Source: Gremmenia infestans (lineage: Eukaryota > Ascomycota > Leotiomycetes > Helotiales > Hamatocanthoscyphaceae). Taken from it: a stretch of 64,000 nt of DNA. The translations under genes and the position numbers were made by a program. Positions 24,014-36,008 of this stretch are shown here, in pieces; within the stretch, counting starts at the first letter, position 1; the number at the start of each line of letters is the position of its first letter. The stretch spans positions 434,001 to 498,000 of the forward strand of contig JAFEVB010000007.1 in the NCBI GenBank assembly GCA_032629725.1, written 5' to 3'. Under the pieces are notes generated by a model that did not search any database, had not been told where the DNA came from, and saw only the letters and a list, made by a program, of their open reading frames with translations.

Positions 24014-24392
24014 TTCTGGGGACTATTTGGGAAGGTGGAGATCATGGATGCATTTGCAAGGATTTGGTTGCTACTGGACGGCGTTTTGCAGGCAGGTTAA
24101 GCATACTAGATCAATGTGAGATCATATCCCACCAAGGTGTCGCTGATTCTCCTCTGGGGATGACGCTTGATTGCCATTTTCTTTTCGCTCCCATGCTAGT
24201 GAACCTCTGACCCTCGATTCTCTGCCAATGTGCCACAAGATTCTACGTCAACATCACTAACAATTAGAATTGCATATTTGAGAAAGCATGTGTGGATGTA
24301 CGGAATAAATATGTTGTTTATAGAGTGCAAATCTTCCAGTTTGGGTATCATTATCCTTGGAGACCTAGAGCCCTCTAACGCCAATAAATGTC
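24014..24392. other. Convergent 3' ends of eS17 and Rtr1
   Basis: No gene is seen. The space serves as shared 3' untranslated and terminator sequence for the two converging genes. Confidence 0.6.
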
Positions 24393-25265
24393 TCATAATT
24401 TCCAATCAGTATCCTCTTCTTCCTCTTCGTGACGCCTGTGCCTGTTGCTGCCGAAATTGGATGTGTGCCCTTCTAATGCCAGATGCATGGTATCCAGCCT
24501 TTCAATGAGATCTTCGTCTTCTAAACAAGGGGCTTCTGGTACTCGCTGGATCTCCTTCTCCAGTATCTTCACATCCACTGAACCAATCCTCGCGGCAGGC
24601 CCTCTATCCCCTCTCTCTAACGCCAGATGTGCCGTGTCTTGCTTCTTGACGCTGTCATCTCCAGCAAGCTGTAACTTCTCCAGCCCCCCAACAACCGTAT
24701 CACCGTCCGATTTTGGCTCATCCCGCAAATCAATCTTGACGGTATTTTCGCCACGCTCTCCTCTTTCCCACGCCGCAGTCTCACTCAACTGCACGCGCAC
24801 ATACAATGCCCTCATAGCACAAGCTTCCGAGCACCATCTCTCAAGCTCCTTCTTGTCCACGACTCTGAAATCCTTCCCCTTGCCATATTTCCCCACCATC
24901 CTCCACCTCCCGCCGCCGCTCTCCTTGCGTGGCGCGTTGGGGCATAACGTGTAGCCGCAGCGCTCATTGATATTGCGCTCGAGTATCAGGGCATCATAGT
25001 CGCTGGGCTGGAAGGGCCGCAGGAGATCCTTGAATGTCTGCGCGTCGGCGGGCGCAGGGTTGCTGGCATCGTAGGGCGCTGTGGCTAGTGGGTAGTCGAT
25101 CAAAGTCTCTGTAGAGAGGAGGATTTCGAGCTCGATATCTTTGCGCTGTTGGATCAGGTCTGCGTGGTACAATGCTAGGTCTCGATCGCGGTCTTCTTTC
25201 GATGTCGTTGTGGCGGGGTACGAGGCCTTCTTCAGGATGGACTTTGGCTTTTGAGATGTCGCCAT
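24393..25265 (-). CDS. rtr1: RNA polymerase II CTD phosphatase Rtr1/RPAP2 homolog
   Basis: Single exon, 290 residues, starting MATSQKPKSILKKAS. The Rtr1 zinc motif is clear: Cys103 and Cys108 in ERCGYTLCPN, then Cys145 and Cys149 in WCSEACAMRALYVRVQL. Family members remove Ser5 phosphate from the RNA polymerase II C-terminal domain and help import the polymerase. The tail is acidic and ends in a Glu-rich run. Length is close to that of other fungal Rtr1 proteins. It converges with eS17. Confidence 0.9.
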   Translation of the reverse strand: MATSQKPKSILKKASYPATTTSKEDRDRDLALYHADLIQQRKDIELEILLSTETLIDYPLATAPYDASNPAPADAQTFKDLLRPFQPSDYDALILERNINERCGYTLCPNAPRKESGGGRWRMVGKYGKGKDFRVVDKKELERWCSEACAMRALYVRVQLSETAAWERGERGENTVKIDLRDEPKSDGDTVVGGLEKLQLAGDDSVKKQDTAHLALERGDRGPAARIGSVDVKILEKEIQRVPEAPCLEDEDLIERLDTMHLALEGHTSNFGSNRHRRHEEEEEDTDWKL

Positions 25266-25448
25266 GGTTGCTGCCCTTGGGTAGAATTTAGACAGCTAAT
25301 CATGGTTTATAAGAGGGGTTCGCGAGATGAAATACTGACACGTTAGAAATAAGGTACGAAGTGTCAGTGACTTGTGCTGCAGCAGCGGGATTACGGTAGC
25401 GGGATCGAAATAATCCCTGTTCTATTCAGTGGGGATGTTACTCTAACT

Positions 25449-25801
25449 TCAGTTCCTCTTCCACCATTCCGAAGCCTTTGTTCCACCAAGCTCTAGGTAC
25501 CTCACCTTGAACTCATGTTGCTCTTGTTTGCTACTTTGATGCCATTGTCCGAATATTTTCCTCTGCTGTTCCCTTGCAACTCTGCCTGGTTTCAAATGAG
25601 ATACGTTTTCAGGACCAGCAATCTTTCTATTTGATTTCATATATTACAACAGGTAAGCTGTGATTCAATGGCAGACGTGGTATCTGTATTTGTCCCGAAA
25701 TTGCGCTGTGTCATTCTGTAATCATTCATTGCTGCATCCATTGCCCGCTGTTGAAGGTCATTATTTTCAGCTTGACTAAATAGCACACGAAGGTGAGCCA
25801 T
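25449..25801 (-). CDS. Possible small protein of unknown function
   Basis: A plausible model is complement(join(25449..25626,25677..25801)), 100 residues, with a 50-nt GT-AG intron (GTCTGC to AAATAG). It joins a helical segment (MAHLRVLFSQAENNDLQQRA) to a basic segment with KIAGPENVSHLKPGRVAREQ and the end ASEWWKRN. I do not recognise a family. Both parts look protein-like, but the intron donor is weak and the model may be wrong. Confidence 0.3.
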
Positions 25802-26095
25802 GTGGACAAAGTTCTTCTCCAAGTGCCATTATTCGTTTTCTTTGTATTCCATACTCCTTGTAGATAAAGCTTCTTCAATATGAGAAGTCGAGGCCGACTG
25901 GCAGTGATGCGGATCTCCGAAGATAGTGAGCGTCAAGAATGGGATGTAGGTCTATATACATAGCTTGTTTTTAAAGTACCCATATTATTCTTTCGTTGAA
26001 GCAGTTATCATTGCAATATCTTCCATTGCCAAGGACTAAGAGATATCCGAGACTTTCTCGTATCGAAAGAATCGATTTGATTATCTGGACTAGCA

Positions 26096-27937
26096 ATGTC
26101 TCTCCTTTCTGTGACGCCTGCAGTGTGAGTATTCTATCCATCCTGACTAAGCTTCTTCTAAATAAATCCAGAGGTGTGAAAGTTACCGAAGATGACATAT
26201 CAGCTATTGCGTTGAAGCTTGGCTATGAGTTCAAGGGAAACGAAAAGGCCGAATATACTACGCTGCTCGCTGCAACATGCAATGCTATGCAATTCGTTCA
26301 GGAAATGGATGGTAAAGATCTCAGTGTGGACGAAACATCCCAATATTGATCCCATTCAGATTATCAACCACAACCGGACTTTGATAAAACGCCGAGAGAG
26401 AATATGTGAGTACTTCTCCGATTTATCAACGCTGTCACTTACAAGGTTAAAGCTACTTTCCCGAGAAGAAAGACAACCCTGATAATGCCTGGGCACATCG
26501 CTTCACAGCTGCTCATAAATCGCCATCATCGACCCTTTTGAAAGGCAAAACTATATGTATCAAAGACAACATTTGTGTAGCAGGTGTGCCGTGCTTGATA
26601 GGCAGAGACTTATCTTCGAAATGGATCCCCAAGATGGATGCTACGATTGTATCAAGAATCTTGGAGGCTGGCGGAGTGATCACGGGCAAAGCAGTCTGCG
26701 AAAACTATAGCACAAGCGCCGCCTCGTTCACTGCGGCTACTGGTCTCGTTGACAACCCTTTCGCCAAAGGTTACAGTGCTGGAGGTAGTAGTTCGGGGAC
26801 TGCAAATTTGGTAGGGAAGGGAGAGGTGGATCTTGGTATCGGAGCTGATCAGGGAGGATCAATTCGGATCCCGGCAGCTTTATGCGGTCTTGTTGGATTC
26901 AAAGCAACTGCTGGACTCATCCCGTACACGGGCTGTGTGAGTAATGAAGCTACTATCGACTACGTCGGTCCTATGACTAGAAATATCCTAGACAACGCAA
27001 TACTGCTCGAGGCAATTGCTGGAGTCGATGGTCTTGACGATAGACAACGAGCCGGAACCCCTTTTAAAGACCAGGTGCCGAGATATTCGCAGATTCTACT
27101 CGATACCAAAGATTCGGGTGTCAAGGGGATGAAGATTGGAATCTTACAGGAAGGAACATCTTCACCACTCACCGATCCAGCGGTAGAGAAGAAATTCAAA
27201 GCTGCTGCTGCTGTGTTTAAGGAATTGGGAGCGATCGTCGAAGAGGTCAGCATACCTATGCACGAGATTGCTCCTGCTATATTCGGTGTAGCAAGCAAGC
27301 AAGGTGGTGCAATGGTAAGTTTCTTTCTCGGGGTCTACCTTGGACCTACATCATCTGACTCAATGTAGGGCAGGGCCGGACGTGCTTCTGGAAGGCGTCA
27401 AGTCATGCTCACAGACTTGTATGAGGAGATGTTACCAATTACAGCTGAAGCAATAGAGAAGGTAATAAAAGTATCCAGGAGGTCTATCAGGGGAAAGTGC
27501 TAACAGCAGTGTAGATGAGTCCCATTAATAAGAATGCACTCTTCGCCGGCGAGTTCTGCTGGGAAAAGTTCCCCAACGTATATGCCAAAGCGGTCAACCT
27601 CTGTCGCAAACTGACTGATACTTACGACGAGGTTCTCAAAACTTACGACGTCCTCATCATGCCTACCACAATCACCCCCTCGAACCCTCTTCCACTAGAG
27701 ACGGACTCAGCCATCACCAAGATGAGCAAGACGATTGGCAAGCTTGAGAATACGTGTCCATTTAATGCTACTGGACATCCTGCGCTGGCTATCCCAATTG
27801 GGTTTGTCCCAGCACAGGCGGATGAGAAGGTGAAGGTACCAGCGAGTATGCAGATTGTTGGAAAACATTTCGCCGAAGTGGCTTGTTTGAAAGTGGGATT
27901 TGCTTGGGAGAATGCAAGATCTTGGAAGGAATTTTGA
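26096..27937 (+). CDS. Amidase (amidase-signature family)
   Basis: The model is join(26096..26124,26172..26311,26360..26405,26453..27314,27369..27461,27515..27937), 530 residues; introns are 47-54 nt. The signature Ser-cisSer-Lys triad is visible: Lys near 108 in TICIKDNICVAG, Ser near 183 in YSAGGSSSGTANL and the nucleophile Ser near 208 in GADQGGSIRIPAALCGLVG. The family hydrolyses amides such as acetamide or aryl amides; the substrate is unknown here. The N-terminus rests on a short 29-nt first exon (MSLLSVTPA). The third exon of 46 nt encodes YQPQPDFDKTPRENI, which fits relatives. The junction at 26452 (GTTAAAG then C) was picked because it alone keeps the frame. Probably cytosolic. Confidence 0.87.
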
Positions 27938-30867
27938 GGAGTGTACGAGTAGTCCTTCGATCTCGATAATTAAACATGGATTTAGATGATGTTACTCGAG
28001 CGTCGCACTGAGTACAATCGTAGTCGCAGTTGGATATAGGAACATATTCTCAGATACCGCATTGAATGGCATAGGTCTACAGACTAACATAGACCACGCC
28101 CTAAGCCTCATCGACGCTTTCTAAGTCTCACTTTCCACATGGATAAGGTTCGAGCCTCAGCCCCATTTTCGTGCTACTCCATATCTCTGAAAGCACATTT
28201 TCACACCTCAAACAATACACTCAGCTCGACCCTTCAACCCCTCAGCCCCATCCCACCAAACGGAGAAGGAGCAAGCCGGGTATATATCAAGAACAGCTAG
28301 CTTGCTTACAGTACATGCGCTGAGCCTGGCACGTGATGACGGCAGATCTAGATCAAGGCATGAAAGAAGGGGGATCACCCCGTGTATGATCTACAACATC
28401 GCCAGCCTTCATCTGAAGTTACCTTCTATTTTCGCAATACTGTACAGTATGATCTCCGGAAGTTCCCTTGTACTGTATGGGGGTATAGTACAGTAAGATC
28501 TGCTTGAAGTGTGGCTTTGGAAGGAGTGAATGAATGAATGGCTGGGTGCGTGGATGGTTTGAGTTGAGTTGAGGCTGGAGTAATGAGATCTGTTGCTGGA
28601 ATGGGGCTTGATTTCGATAGATTGATTTGGAATGCTTGTGTTTGTTTGATCGGGTTGGGATCATTAAAGCATTGAAGGAGGATGTGGGAGTGCGAGTGCG
28701 AGTGGGAAAGTGTGCACTGGGGATATACATCTAGCCGCTCTAGATACACTGAGATCTACTGCGCGTAGCTTGAGTTCTCAGAATTGGTATTTACATGTAT
28801 GCACAGTATCAAACAAAGAGCAAGACGACCTGCTCAACTCAAGAGGCGGAGAGAAATTGGATACCTAACTTGGTATTGAGATACATACTTATCTGCCTTC
28901 TGAACAAGGTCACTTACTCCGATCCGAGCACGAGGAGGAAGTGAAGGAATCCCCCCAAAAACCACTCGTATGGATTTCCCTTGGTGGTCTTGCGGTCGGT
29001 GGCTCACGAAAATAGGTAATGTTTGAAGAAATCTGACACCCGCCCCGGCTGCATGATACAGTACTGTATGCGAGTCCTGCTTTCATTGGCTGCCACAACC
29101 TCGTTTCATATCTGAACCACAAGAACCGCGACCTTCCGGCCAGTCGCTAGAACCCAATGGACAACCAAATGGACCGATTTGGCTTAATTTATTTGGAAAC
29201 GAAAAAAAAACAAAAGGAAGGACGGGGGAGAGGACGAGGACTTTCTGAGACTCGGGGGATGGATGAGGTGCAGGAGGTCCTTGCGTCGATCATTGAAGAC
29301 AACAAAAGTCGCGAAAAGAAAGGTTTGGGAACACCAGTGGGTGTAGAAATGTTTCTATGATGGTAAGCATAGAAGATTGAGTTGGAAATTAGGTAGATTA
29401 CTATACAGTACCAGTCGAATTACGATATGCATGAGGTAAGGCAAGATAGAAGTAGAAGCACAAATAAACTGCACTGCTTAGTACTTACTTTTACTGTAGT
29501 CTGCTGGCGCGTTCTAAGCCGCGAGCCACGATCCAATTGCCGGCTGGTGGTGGTGTTGTTGCTACGAGTAGTGGATCGATCTACTCCGTAGCTCGGTTTC
29601 AGGGTGCTCTTTTCCGGTTCACGAAACGCCCAATGCCAAGAGCAACGGCAACAGCAACCTCTGGTCCCCAAGAAACAATTAATCCGTGGCCTGAGAGAGG
29701 ACCATTCGTTTTACCGCGCTCGTTTGAAGAGATTGCCATCGGAGACAGTTGTCTTGGCTACTTTACCTATGGTGTGGATGAAGGCACTAAGGTACGGACG
29801 GCATCTTGGCCAAAGAGATGCCGAGATGAGTAGGTACGAGATAGAGAAGCAGCTTTGAAGCGTGTGAAGGTATTCAGGCTATGGATATTATGATACCGCC
29901 GCAGGACTGCAATTAGGGTCTAAGTTACAGTAGTCGTCGTCGCGTCAGTGGGTTTCTTTTGGGGATGCATACCCCTCCCCTGAAAGGTACGAGTAACGAG
30001 ACGAGTAGTAGTAGTAGGGGTACGTAAGTAAGATACTAAACGTTCCACAACCAGAGGCCAGCCACAGCCAGCCAGACACAGACACAGACACAGCTACTGT
30101 AAGGTACTCGTAGACCCAGACGACGACGCAGACAGAGTCAGGTACTGTGCCCTACCGTACTATATTCCACCCTATGGCAGACCCTAACCCAAAGCCAAAC
30201 AACCTTTCCACGCTCCACGTCAGCCGCATCCACCAATCCACCAATCCATCAGTCTCTGCACCCTAGAACGGGCGCTAGGCCTCGTCAATCACACCTCTCC
30301 TCCGTCCCTCTGGCTCTCATTCAAGCTTCATGGTCCTTCTCCCTCGACCATCCAATTACACGACCGCCTTCCCAAGCACAGACTGCGCCATGAGCCTCCC
30401 GGTACTTCCAAAACCTGGGCCCTCGCCTGCATTGTCTCCGCAGTAAGAAGATTCCCGCTTCGGCCTTGTCTGCATCAAGTCGCTCCCCCACCATTATGCT
30501 GCGTCGAGTGTCTGGCATCTAGTGCCTGGCATGTTTTAACCCTGCCGTGCAAATCCCTATAGAAGCGGCCAAGACTTCATGCTTTAAACCTCTTCTGCCT
30601 TCTTTCTCTATTCTGTTTTGTTCTTCTTCGTGCACTTCTGTTCTTCCCATCTGCAAGCCATTTCTTGTTCCTATATTGCTTTTCATCTTTCAACTTTCTT
30701 CGGGGCGGGTATCCATTTTCTGCTATATTCCTTCGTTGACTCGACCAACTTGGAAGACGTTCTTTCCTTCAGCAGAGGTCCTCGAGAAACTACCACTCTT
30801 TTAACTTTATTAAAGAAAACCACCTGGTGTGGGACCGTGACGGAAGTCATCTTCAATTCTTGCAACT
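27938..30867. other. 2.9-kb intergenic region
   Basis: No supported gene; small open stretches (for example 29157-29360 and 29537-29833 on the plus strand) have no family features. TACTGTA or TACAGTA words recur at least seven times between 28440 and 30150. Short repeats include GAGTGC near 28690 and CAGACA near 30075. The last 300 bases are pyrimidine-rich leader of the aspartic protease. Confidence 0.5.
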
Positions 30868-32339
30868 ATGCACTCATTATTACAAACACTCTTCCTCTTA
30901 ACCATTGTTACACTTGCTCTTGCAGCACCAGCACCAGAACGCCATGCACCAATACAAAAACGAAGCTTCAAGGTCGAACGGGTACCGAACCCGAAATTCA
31001 AGAGAACTCCAGGCGCTGGAACGAGGGCGATGATCAAGGCACACAGAAAATATCTGATTCCTCTTCCACCAGGACTTGCCGATGCCATGTCTGCGGCACA
31101 AGGTGGTGGAGCAACAGCTGGAACGGCGGATGCGTTGACCAATTCATTGGCTGGTCTTACTGGCGAGATTGCTGGAACTGGAGCAAAGAAGGGAAAGGCG
31201 AAAGGGTCAAAATCAGCGTCTTCAGCAGTGGCAACGCCTACTGGAGGAGCAGCAAAAGCAAGCTCAACCGCCGCCGCCTCTAACGGAACAGCTGGAAGTG
31301 GAAAGGTCACCGCAACTCCAGAGACGGGAGATACCGAATTTCTCTCCCCTGTTAACATCGGTGGTCAAACAATGAACATGGATTTCGACAGCGGATCTTC
31401 CGATCTTTGGGTTTTCAACACTCAATTAAATGCAGCTTCGCAAGCTGGGCACACTGTCTTTGACTCGACCAAATCTAGCAGCTTCAAGCTCATGCAGGGT
31501 GCTTCTTTCACAATCTCCTACGGTGACGGATCTGGAGCCGCAGGAAATGTCGGTACTGACACGGTCAACATCGGAGGCGCCAGTGTGACCGGTCAAGCCA
31601 TTGAAATGGCCACTGCAGTCTCCAGCTCATTCGTCCAGGACACGCAGTCCAACGGCCTAGTAGGCCTTGCATTCTCCAAGCTCAACACCGTCAAGCCAGC
31701 CCAGCAAAAGACATTCTTCGACAACGCCATGGCAACTCTCGCACAGCCCGTCTTCACAGCCGATCTCCGCAAGGCAGCCGTCGGCGCCTACGAATTCGGC
31801 AACATCGACTCGACCAAGTTCAATGGTTCCCTTAGCTGGGCCGCCGTCAACACCACGCAGGGATTCTGGCAATTCTCGTCCCAGAAATTCCAGGTCGGTA
31901 CCGGCACCGCCATGACCGTTGCGGGGGGCCAGGCTATCGCTGACACCGGAACGACGCTGATGCTGGTCAACGCAGCCGTCGTGAACGCATACTACAGCCA
32001 AGTGACGGGTGCGGTAAACAACCAGACGGTAGGGGGCGTGACGTTCCCTTGTAGCGCGACGTTGCCAGATCTGATGGTCGATATTGGGGGAAACTACATG
32101 GCGCAGATCAGGGGCGATGATATTAATTTCGCACAGGTGGATGCTGGTAGTGCGAGTACGTCTTCGCTCCCTCATCCAAACATGAAACCTCTTACTAACG
32201 TGTGAATCAATCAGCTTGCTTTGGTGGAGTCCAGGCTATCGATTCCAGCCTGCAGATTTACGGCGACATCATGTTCAAGTCGCAGTTCGTGGCATTCAAT
32301 GGAGGAAATAACTCTATTGGAATGGCTCCTCATCAATAG
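30868..32339 (+). CDS. Secreted aspartic protease (aspergillopepsin-like)
   Basis: The model is join(30868..32155,32215..32339), 470 residues. A signal peptide (MHSLLQTLFLLTIVTLALAA) is followed by a propeptide with two Kex2-type sites, IQKR at 29-32 and KFKR at 43-46. A low-complexity Ala/Lys/Ser/Thr linker spans about 100-155. The pepsin fold begins TEFLSPVNIGGQTMNMDFDS, with the first catalytic Asp174 in DSGSSDLWVF, the flap in ISYGDGSGAAGNVGTDTVNI, and the second catalytic Asp in IADTGTTLMLV. The last exon supplies CFGGVQ and YGDIMFKSQFVAFN. Such A1 proteases digest external protein at acid pH. The pro-region is longer and more repetitive than usual for this family. Confidence 0.93.
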
Positions 32340-32727
32340 ATAGATGGGGTCGGTGGTCGGTGGTCGTGGTATTGTATTTATTAGTGTCTAGAATCTTTTG
32401 GCGAGATGCCGAAGAGATTGGATGGATGAATGGCGGGGTCGGTTTTTGTCTTGCCAGTGTACAAATTTTATTTTCATGCGTTTAGACTGGAATAAAACGG
32501 GCATTGGAATGAGAATTTTTCAATGCAATGATACCCTCATACTAGGCTGAATTTGAATAATACAGTGCATCGATATTAGCATTTGCTGGAATTGGATTCT
32601 CGACTAATTGATTTTACGGCAACTCTTGACGCCAACCAAAGCTCACCCACTGCCTTATAGATACAAATACAGTTCCACCAACGCAATACGACAATGACAA
32701 TCCAGAATATCATTGTTGCGCCTTGAA
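32340..32727. other. Convergent 3' region
   Basis: Short AT-rich space between the protease and the Lys-rich gene. Nothing beyond likely terminators is seen. Confidence 0.6.
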
Positions 32728-33709
32728 TCAATTATCCTTCTTCGACTTCTTCGAAGACACCGACGCATTATCATCATCATCAGTCTCATTCTTCCTCTTC
32801 TTTCCCCTACTCGCCTTCTCTGGATGCGCTTCCCCGTTCGCGTTCACGTTCTCAGCCTTCTTCCCCGCCTGCCTAGCACTACTCCTCTCTCCCTTCTTCG
32901 GTTCCTTCAAATCCTTATTCCCTTTCTTCGCGCCACCACTCGGCCGTCCCCCCGAAGGAGCCTTCTTCTTCTTCTTCTTCTCCTCCTCGGATCCAGATCC
33001 AGGTCCAGATTCCTGCTGCGTACTGCTATCAGACCGATTCCTCACTTTCCGCAACGGAGATCTTTCCATCGGCACATACGCCGTCCCCGGAACCGAACCT
33101 CGTTCTCCCGAAGGAACATCGCACAATCTGGTGATCTGGCGCGTGCTAGTTGCCTTGGGCCTCTTCAGCCGCAGCACGAGGGTTATCTTGCGCTTGCAGG
33201 CCGGCTTGGGGAGAGGGAGAGCGATGTTCGAATCCGAGTCCGAGTTTATGTTTGGATGTAGAGATGCATTCGATGGCTGCTGGGGATTGTGGTTACTACT
33301 AACCTTTGCTGTCTCTGTTCCTGTCTCTGATTTCTTCTCAGACGGCGATTTCTTGACGGGGGGGCCCTTTTGAGGCTTGTCTTTGCTGCCGGGTTCGTTG
33401 GTGTAGTCACCGCCGCGCGCTTCGTATTCTTTGCCTATCTTTGCGGCCTATGGGTCGGTGGGTTGTGTTAGATGGGAGTCTTTGAGGATGGGTCATATGG
33501 AGAAAAAGGATGGAGGCGGGGTGGATAGGACCTTCCAGGCGGCCATCTTGCCTTTACCACTGCCATCCTTGTTGGGTTGGTTTTTCACTTCTGTGCGTGG
33601 CGGCTGTTAGTATATGAGTTTGTAGGAGGGGATGTAAATGGATGTATGTGCCTTGAGTGACCTTGTCCTTCAACTTCGGATCGGTGGGTTTTCCTTTTGC
33701 TGAAACCAT
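32728..33709 (-). CDS. Lys-rich, probably nuclear, protein of unknown function
   Basis: The model is complement(join(32728..33447,33532..33590,33652..33709)), 278 residues. The N-terminal block reads MVSAKGKPTDPKLKDKVTQ, NQPNKDGSGKGKMAAWKAAK and GKEYEARGGDYTNEPGSKDK, which resembles a short conserved block in other filamentous fungi. The rest is low-complexity Lys/Ser/Glu/Pro with several basic clusters and ends KKRKNETDDDDNASVSSKKS. A nuclear or chromatin-associated role is inferred only from composition. The first intron appears to use a GC donor (AAG-GCACAT) with an ACTAAC branch and ACAG acceptor; no GT donor keeps the frame. The opposite strand also looks open, but that is an artefact of the repetitive codons. 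Confidence 0.72.
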
Positions 33710-34517
33710 CTTGCTTCGAAGTTGATGAACTGTGTACCAGTAGATACTAATTAAGTCTAGTAATGTTGAAGGGTCCTGTGATCGATTTGACGCAATGGTG
33801 CAGTTGAAAGGAATTGATAATATCTGTACGATACGGATTCAAAATAAAAACGAGGTCTGTTGAGCAGGAGCGCAATATCCAAAAATTGTGGAATGTAGGA
33901 AATCCAAGTGGTGGGGAAATTACACTTTATAGAGCAGGTGCAGGCTCGAGGTGGTGATGTCAATCAATTTGATTGCATTGCATTGCTTGCGATCGATCGT
34001 ACCTGCCTAAGCGAATAGGCAATAGGGGCTAAATCTGCGGGCGTATTTAGCTTGAGTTTCTATTGACATCCGTCACTCCTGCTTTCTATATATATTGGCG
34101 CAAGGAGCCGGAGTTGTTTCGAAATATATATATACTTTGAGGATGAAAATAAATAACAAGATCAACTCTTCGTGAGTTCAGAAAGGTAGTCCTCCCACGC
34201 GACGGAGGATGAAGAGTCTACTGCATTCATCTTCTCATGGTAGCCGTAGATACTGGTAGATTCTTTTTGGCTCGGAGTTGCGTGTAATTTCAAAGAAGAG
34301 ATGTTTTTGATTTATGTAAAAAGAGGAACCAGAGGGTTTTTTACGCCTACTCAAATCCAGTCAGATTTGACATCACCTTCTATTACAGGATCCATTACAT
34401 TCGCTCTCTAGCCCAAATAACTCTCTGCAGTCAATAGGTTTGATAGTCTTATATTCCCTCCAAGATTCACGTCACTACCGAGCTTTTCCGCGTTTCGTTG
34501 CCATACCGCCTCGCCTC
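33710..34517. other. Intergenic region
   Basis: No gene is seen. TATATATATA runs near 34088 and 34125 are AT-rich filler or promoter elements. Confidence 0.55.
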
Positions 34518-36008
34518 TTATACCCAATATTTTCCAATCTCTCTCAAATCCTCAATCAACGCCGGAGGGTTGTCTACTCCCGCAAAATGGCCACCGAAGT
34601 CGTGATCTAGAGAAGCTCTTGTTAGAACCATGTCCTGATCTAGCACGCGGCATATAAGCTTACTTCGGTATGAAACAAGATTCCCAACTTGAGCAGCTAG
34701 CGCTGGTGGCCAAAAGCCAGGATTGTATTTGAAGCCGCTGAAAAGCATGGGCGCGTCGGTCTGCGCCTTGGTGTAGACTGATTTGAGCGCTGTGGGGTTC
34801 TGGAAATATATATACATGGACGAGATGACGCTTTTGGTGAGGTAGTACAGTGAAACACTCTTCAAAATCTCGGTGTGGTCGAGAACCGAGGGAGCCGTTC
34901 CAGCTTGAGGATCGGACCCTAGGGTTCGAATGTTAATAAAAGGCGGCATCCTGGTAGCCTTCTGCCATTATCTAGACTTACAAACTAGGAATTTCTGTCC
35001 AATCCAGGCGAGCTGACCAACTGGATTATCATATAGGGCCAGTCCAATAGTGTTTGGCTAAATCCCAATACTTAGATTCCCTGTTTGACATGATAAAATG
35101 GGAATTTAAATACGCACCTCGGTTGACTGTTCAACTGTGTAGCCAATCCCAATTGAACTAAAAACTGCAGCCTCTTGCGCTTCGAATGTTTCTAGTGGGG
35201 AAAGGCTGATATTCAGAGCAGCGAGCTCACTCGGTGATTTGGGAATAAAAGGCAAGAAAGTAAAATGGGCTGCCCGCACAGAATTGTTGTAATTGTCATA
35301 CATACTATAAGCAACGAATGAGCCCCAGTCGGTTCCATGAATAGCGTACTTTGAGTATCCTAAAACATCAGTCATGAGGATATTTAAAACTCGAGCTGTG
35401 TCATCAAGTGCCCAGTTTTCGGGAGATGGCGACGAGAAGGCGAAGCCTGGGAGAGAAGGTACAACAATGTCGAATGCTATGGGTGTGTTGCTGGAAGTTT
35501 TGGAGTCCTGCAACAGTGGGTTGATGACGGGTAAAAACTCAAGAAACGATCCTGGCCAGCCGTGTGTAAGAATTAGAGGGATTGCATTTGGAGCTGCCGA
35601 CTTTTGGTGAATGAAATGGATGGTGAGACCTTCGATCTCGGCTGTGAAATGGTTGAACCTGTATGCATGACTCAAAGTAAGAGGCTGTTTGGAGGCCAGA
35701 TTTAGAACAATTCTTTCTACTCACTCATTCATAGCCAGCTGTTCTTTGCCCCAATCAAATGAAGTCAGCCACTCTGCCCGAAGCGACTTGAGACTATCCA
35801 GAGGAATTCCAGCAGAGGAACCTGGATACTCCGGGTTTTCTGGTGACTGGGTGTTGGTGACCATATTAAGCATATGCGGGACATTGCTGGATAGACTAAT
35901 TGTGAACGGGCGCAGATTGAAGCTGCCGCTGCTATTGAAGCTGGACTGAGCAGCTGAAAATCCCCATGTCCCCATTAGACTAAAAAGCCCCGAAACGTTC
36001 TTATACAT
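34518..36008 (-). CDS. Epoxide hydrolase (alpha/beta hydrolase with EHN domain)
   Basis: The model is complement(join(34518..34606,34664..34918,34982..35057,35118..35658,35725..36008)), 414 residues. The EHN region runs from FNLRPFTISLSSNVPHML to FNHFTAEIEGLTIHF. The hydrolase core has the oxyanion motif HGWPGSFLEF and the nucleophile Asp in HGTDWGSFVAYS. The lid is followed by TIGLALYDNPVGQLAWIGQK and the catalytic His region HDFGGHFAGVDNP. This is the microsomal/juvenile-hormone epoxide hydrolase group, which opens epoxides to diols. The 57-nt intron at 34607-34663 is in frame; without removal, 19 extra residues would interrupt the His loop. The N-terminus MYKNVSGLFSLMGTWGFSAA could be a signal or anchor. 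An in-frame upstream ATG at 36080 is possible. Confidence 0.9.

Noticed and set aside
24445..24954. 169-codon plus-strand frame
   Set aside because: Antisense shadow of the Rtr1 gene.
28141..28200. GGTTCGAGCC resembling a tRNA T-arm
   Set aside because: No acceptor stem, D-arm or anticodon arm at proper distances.
32713..33373. Plus-strand frames of 182 and 216 codons
   Set aside because: They are antisense to the Lys-rich gene; Phe/Leu-rich content comes from reversed AAG/GAG codons, and exon joining supports the minus strand.
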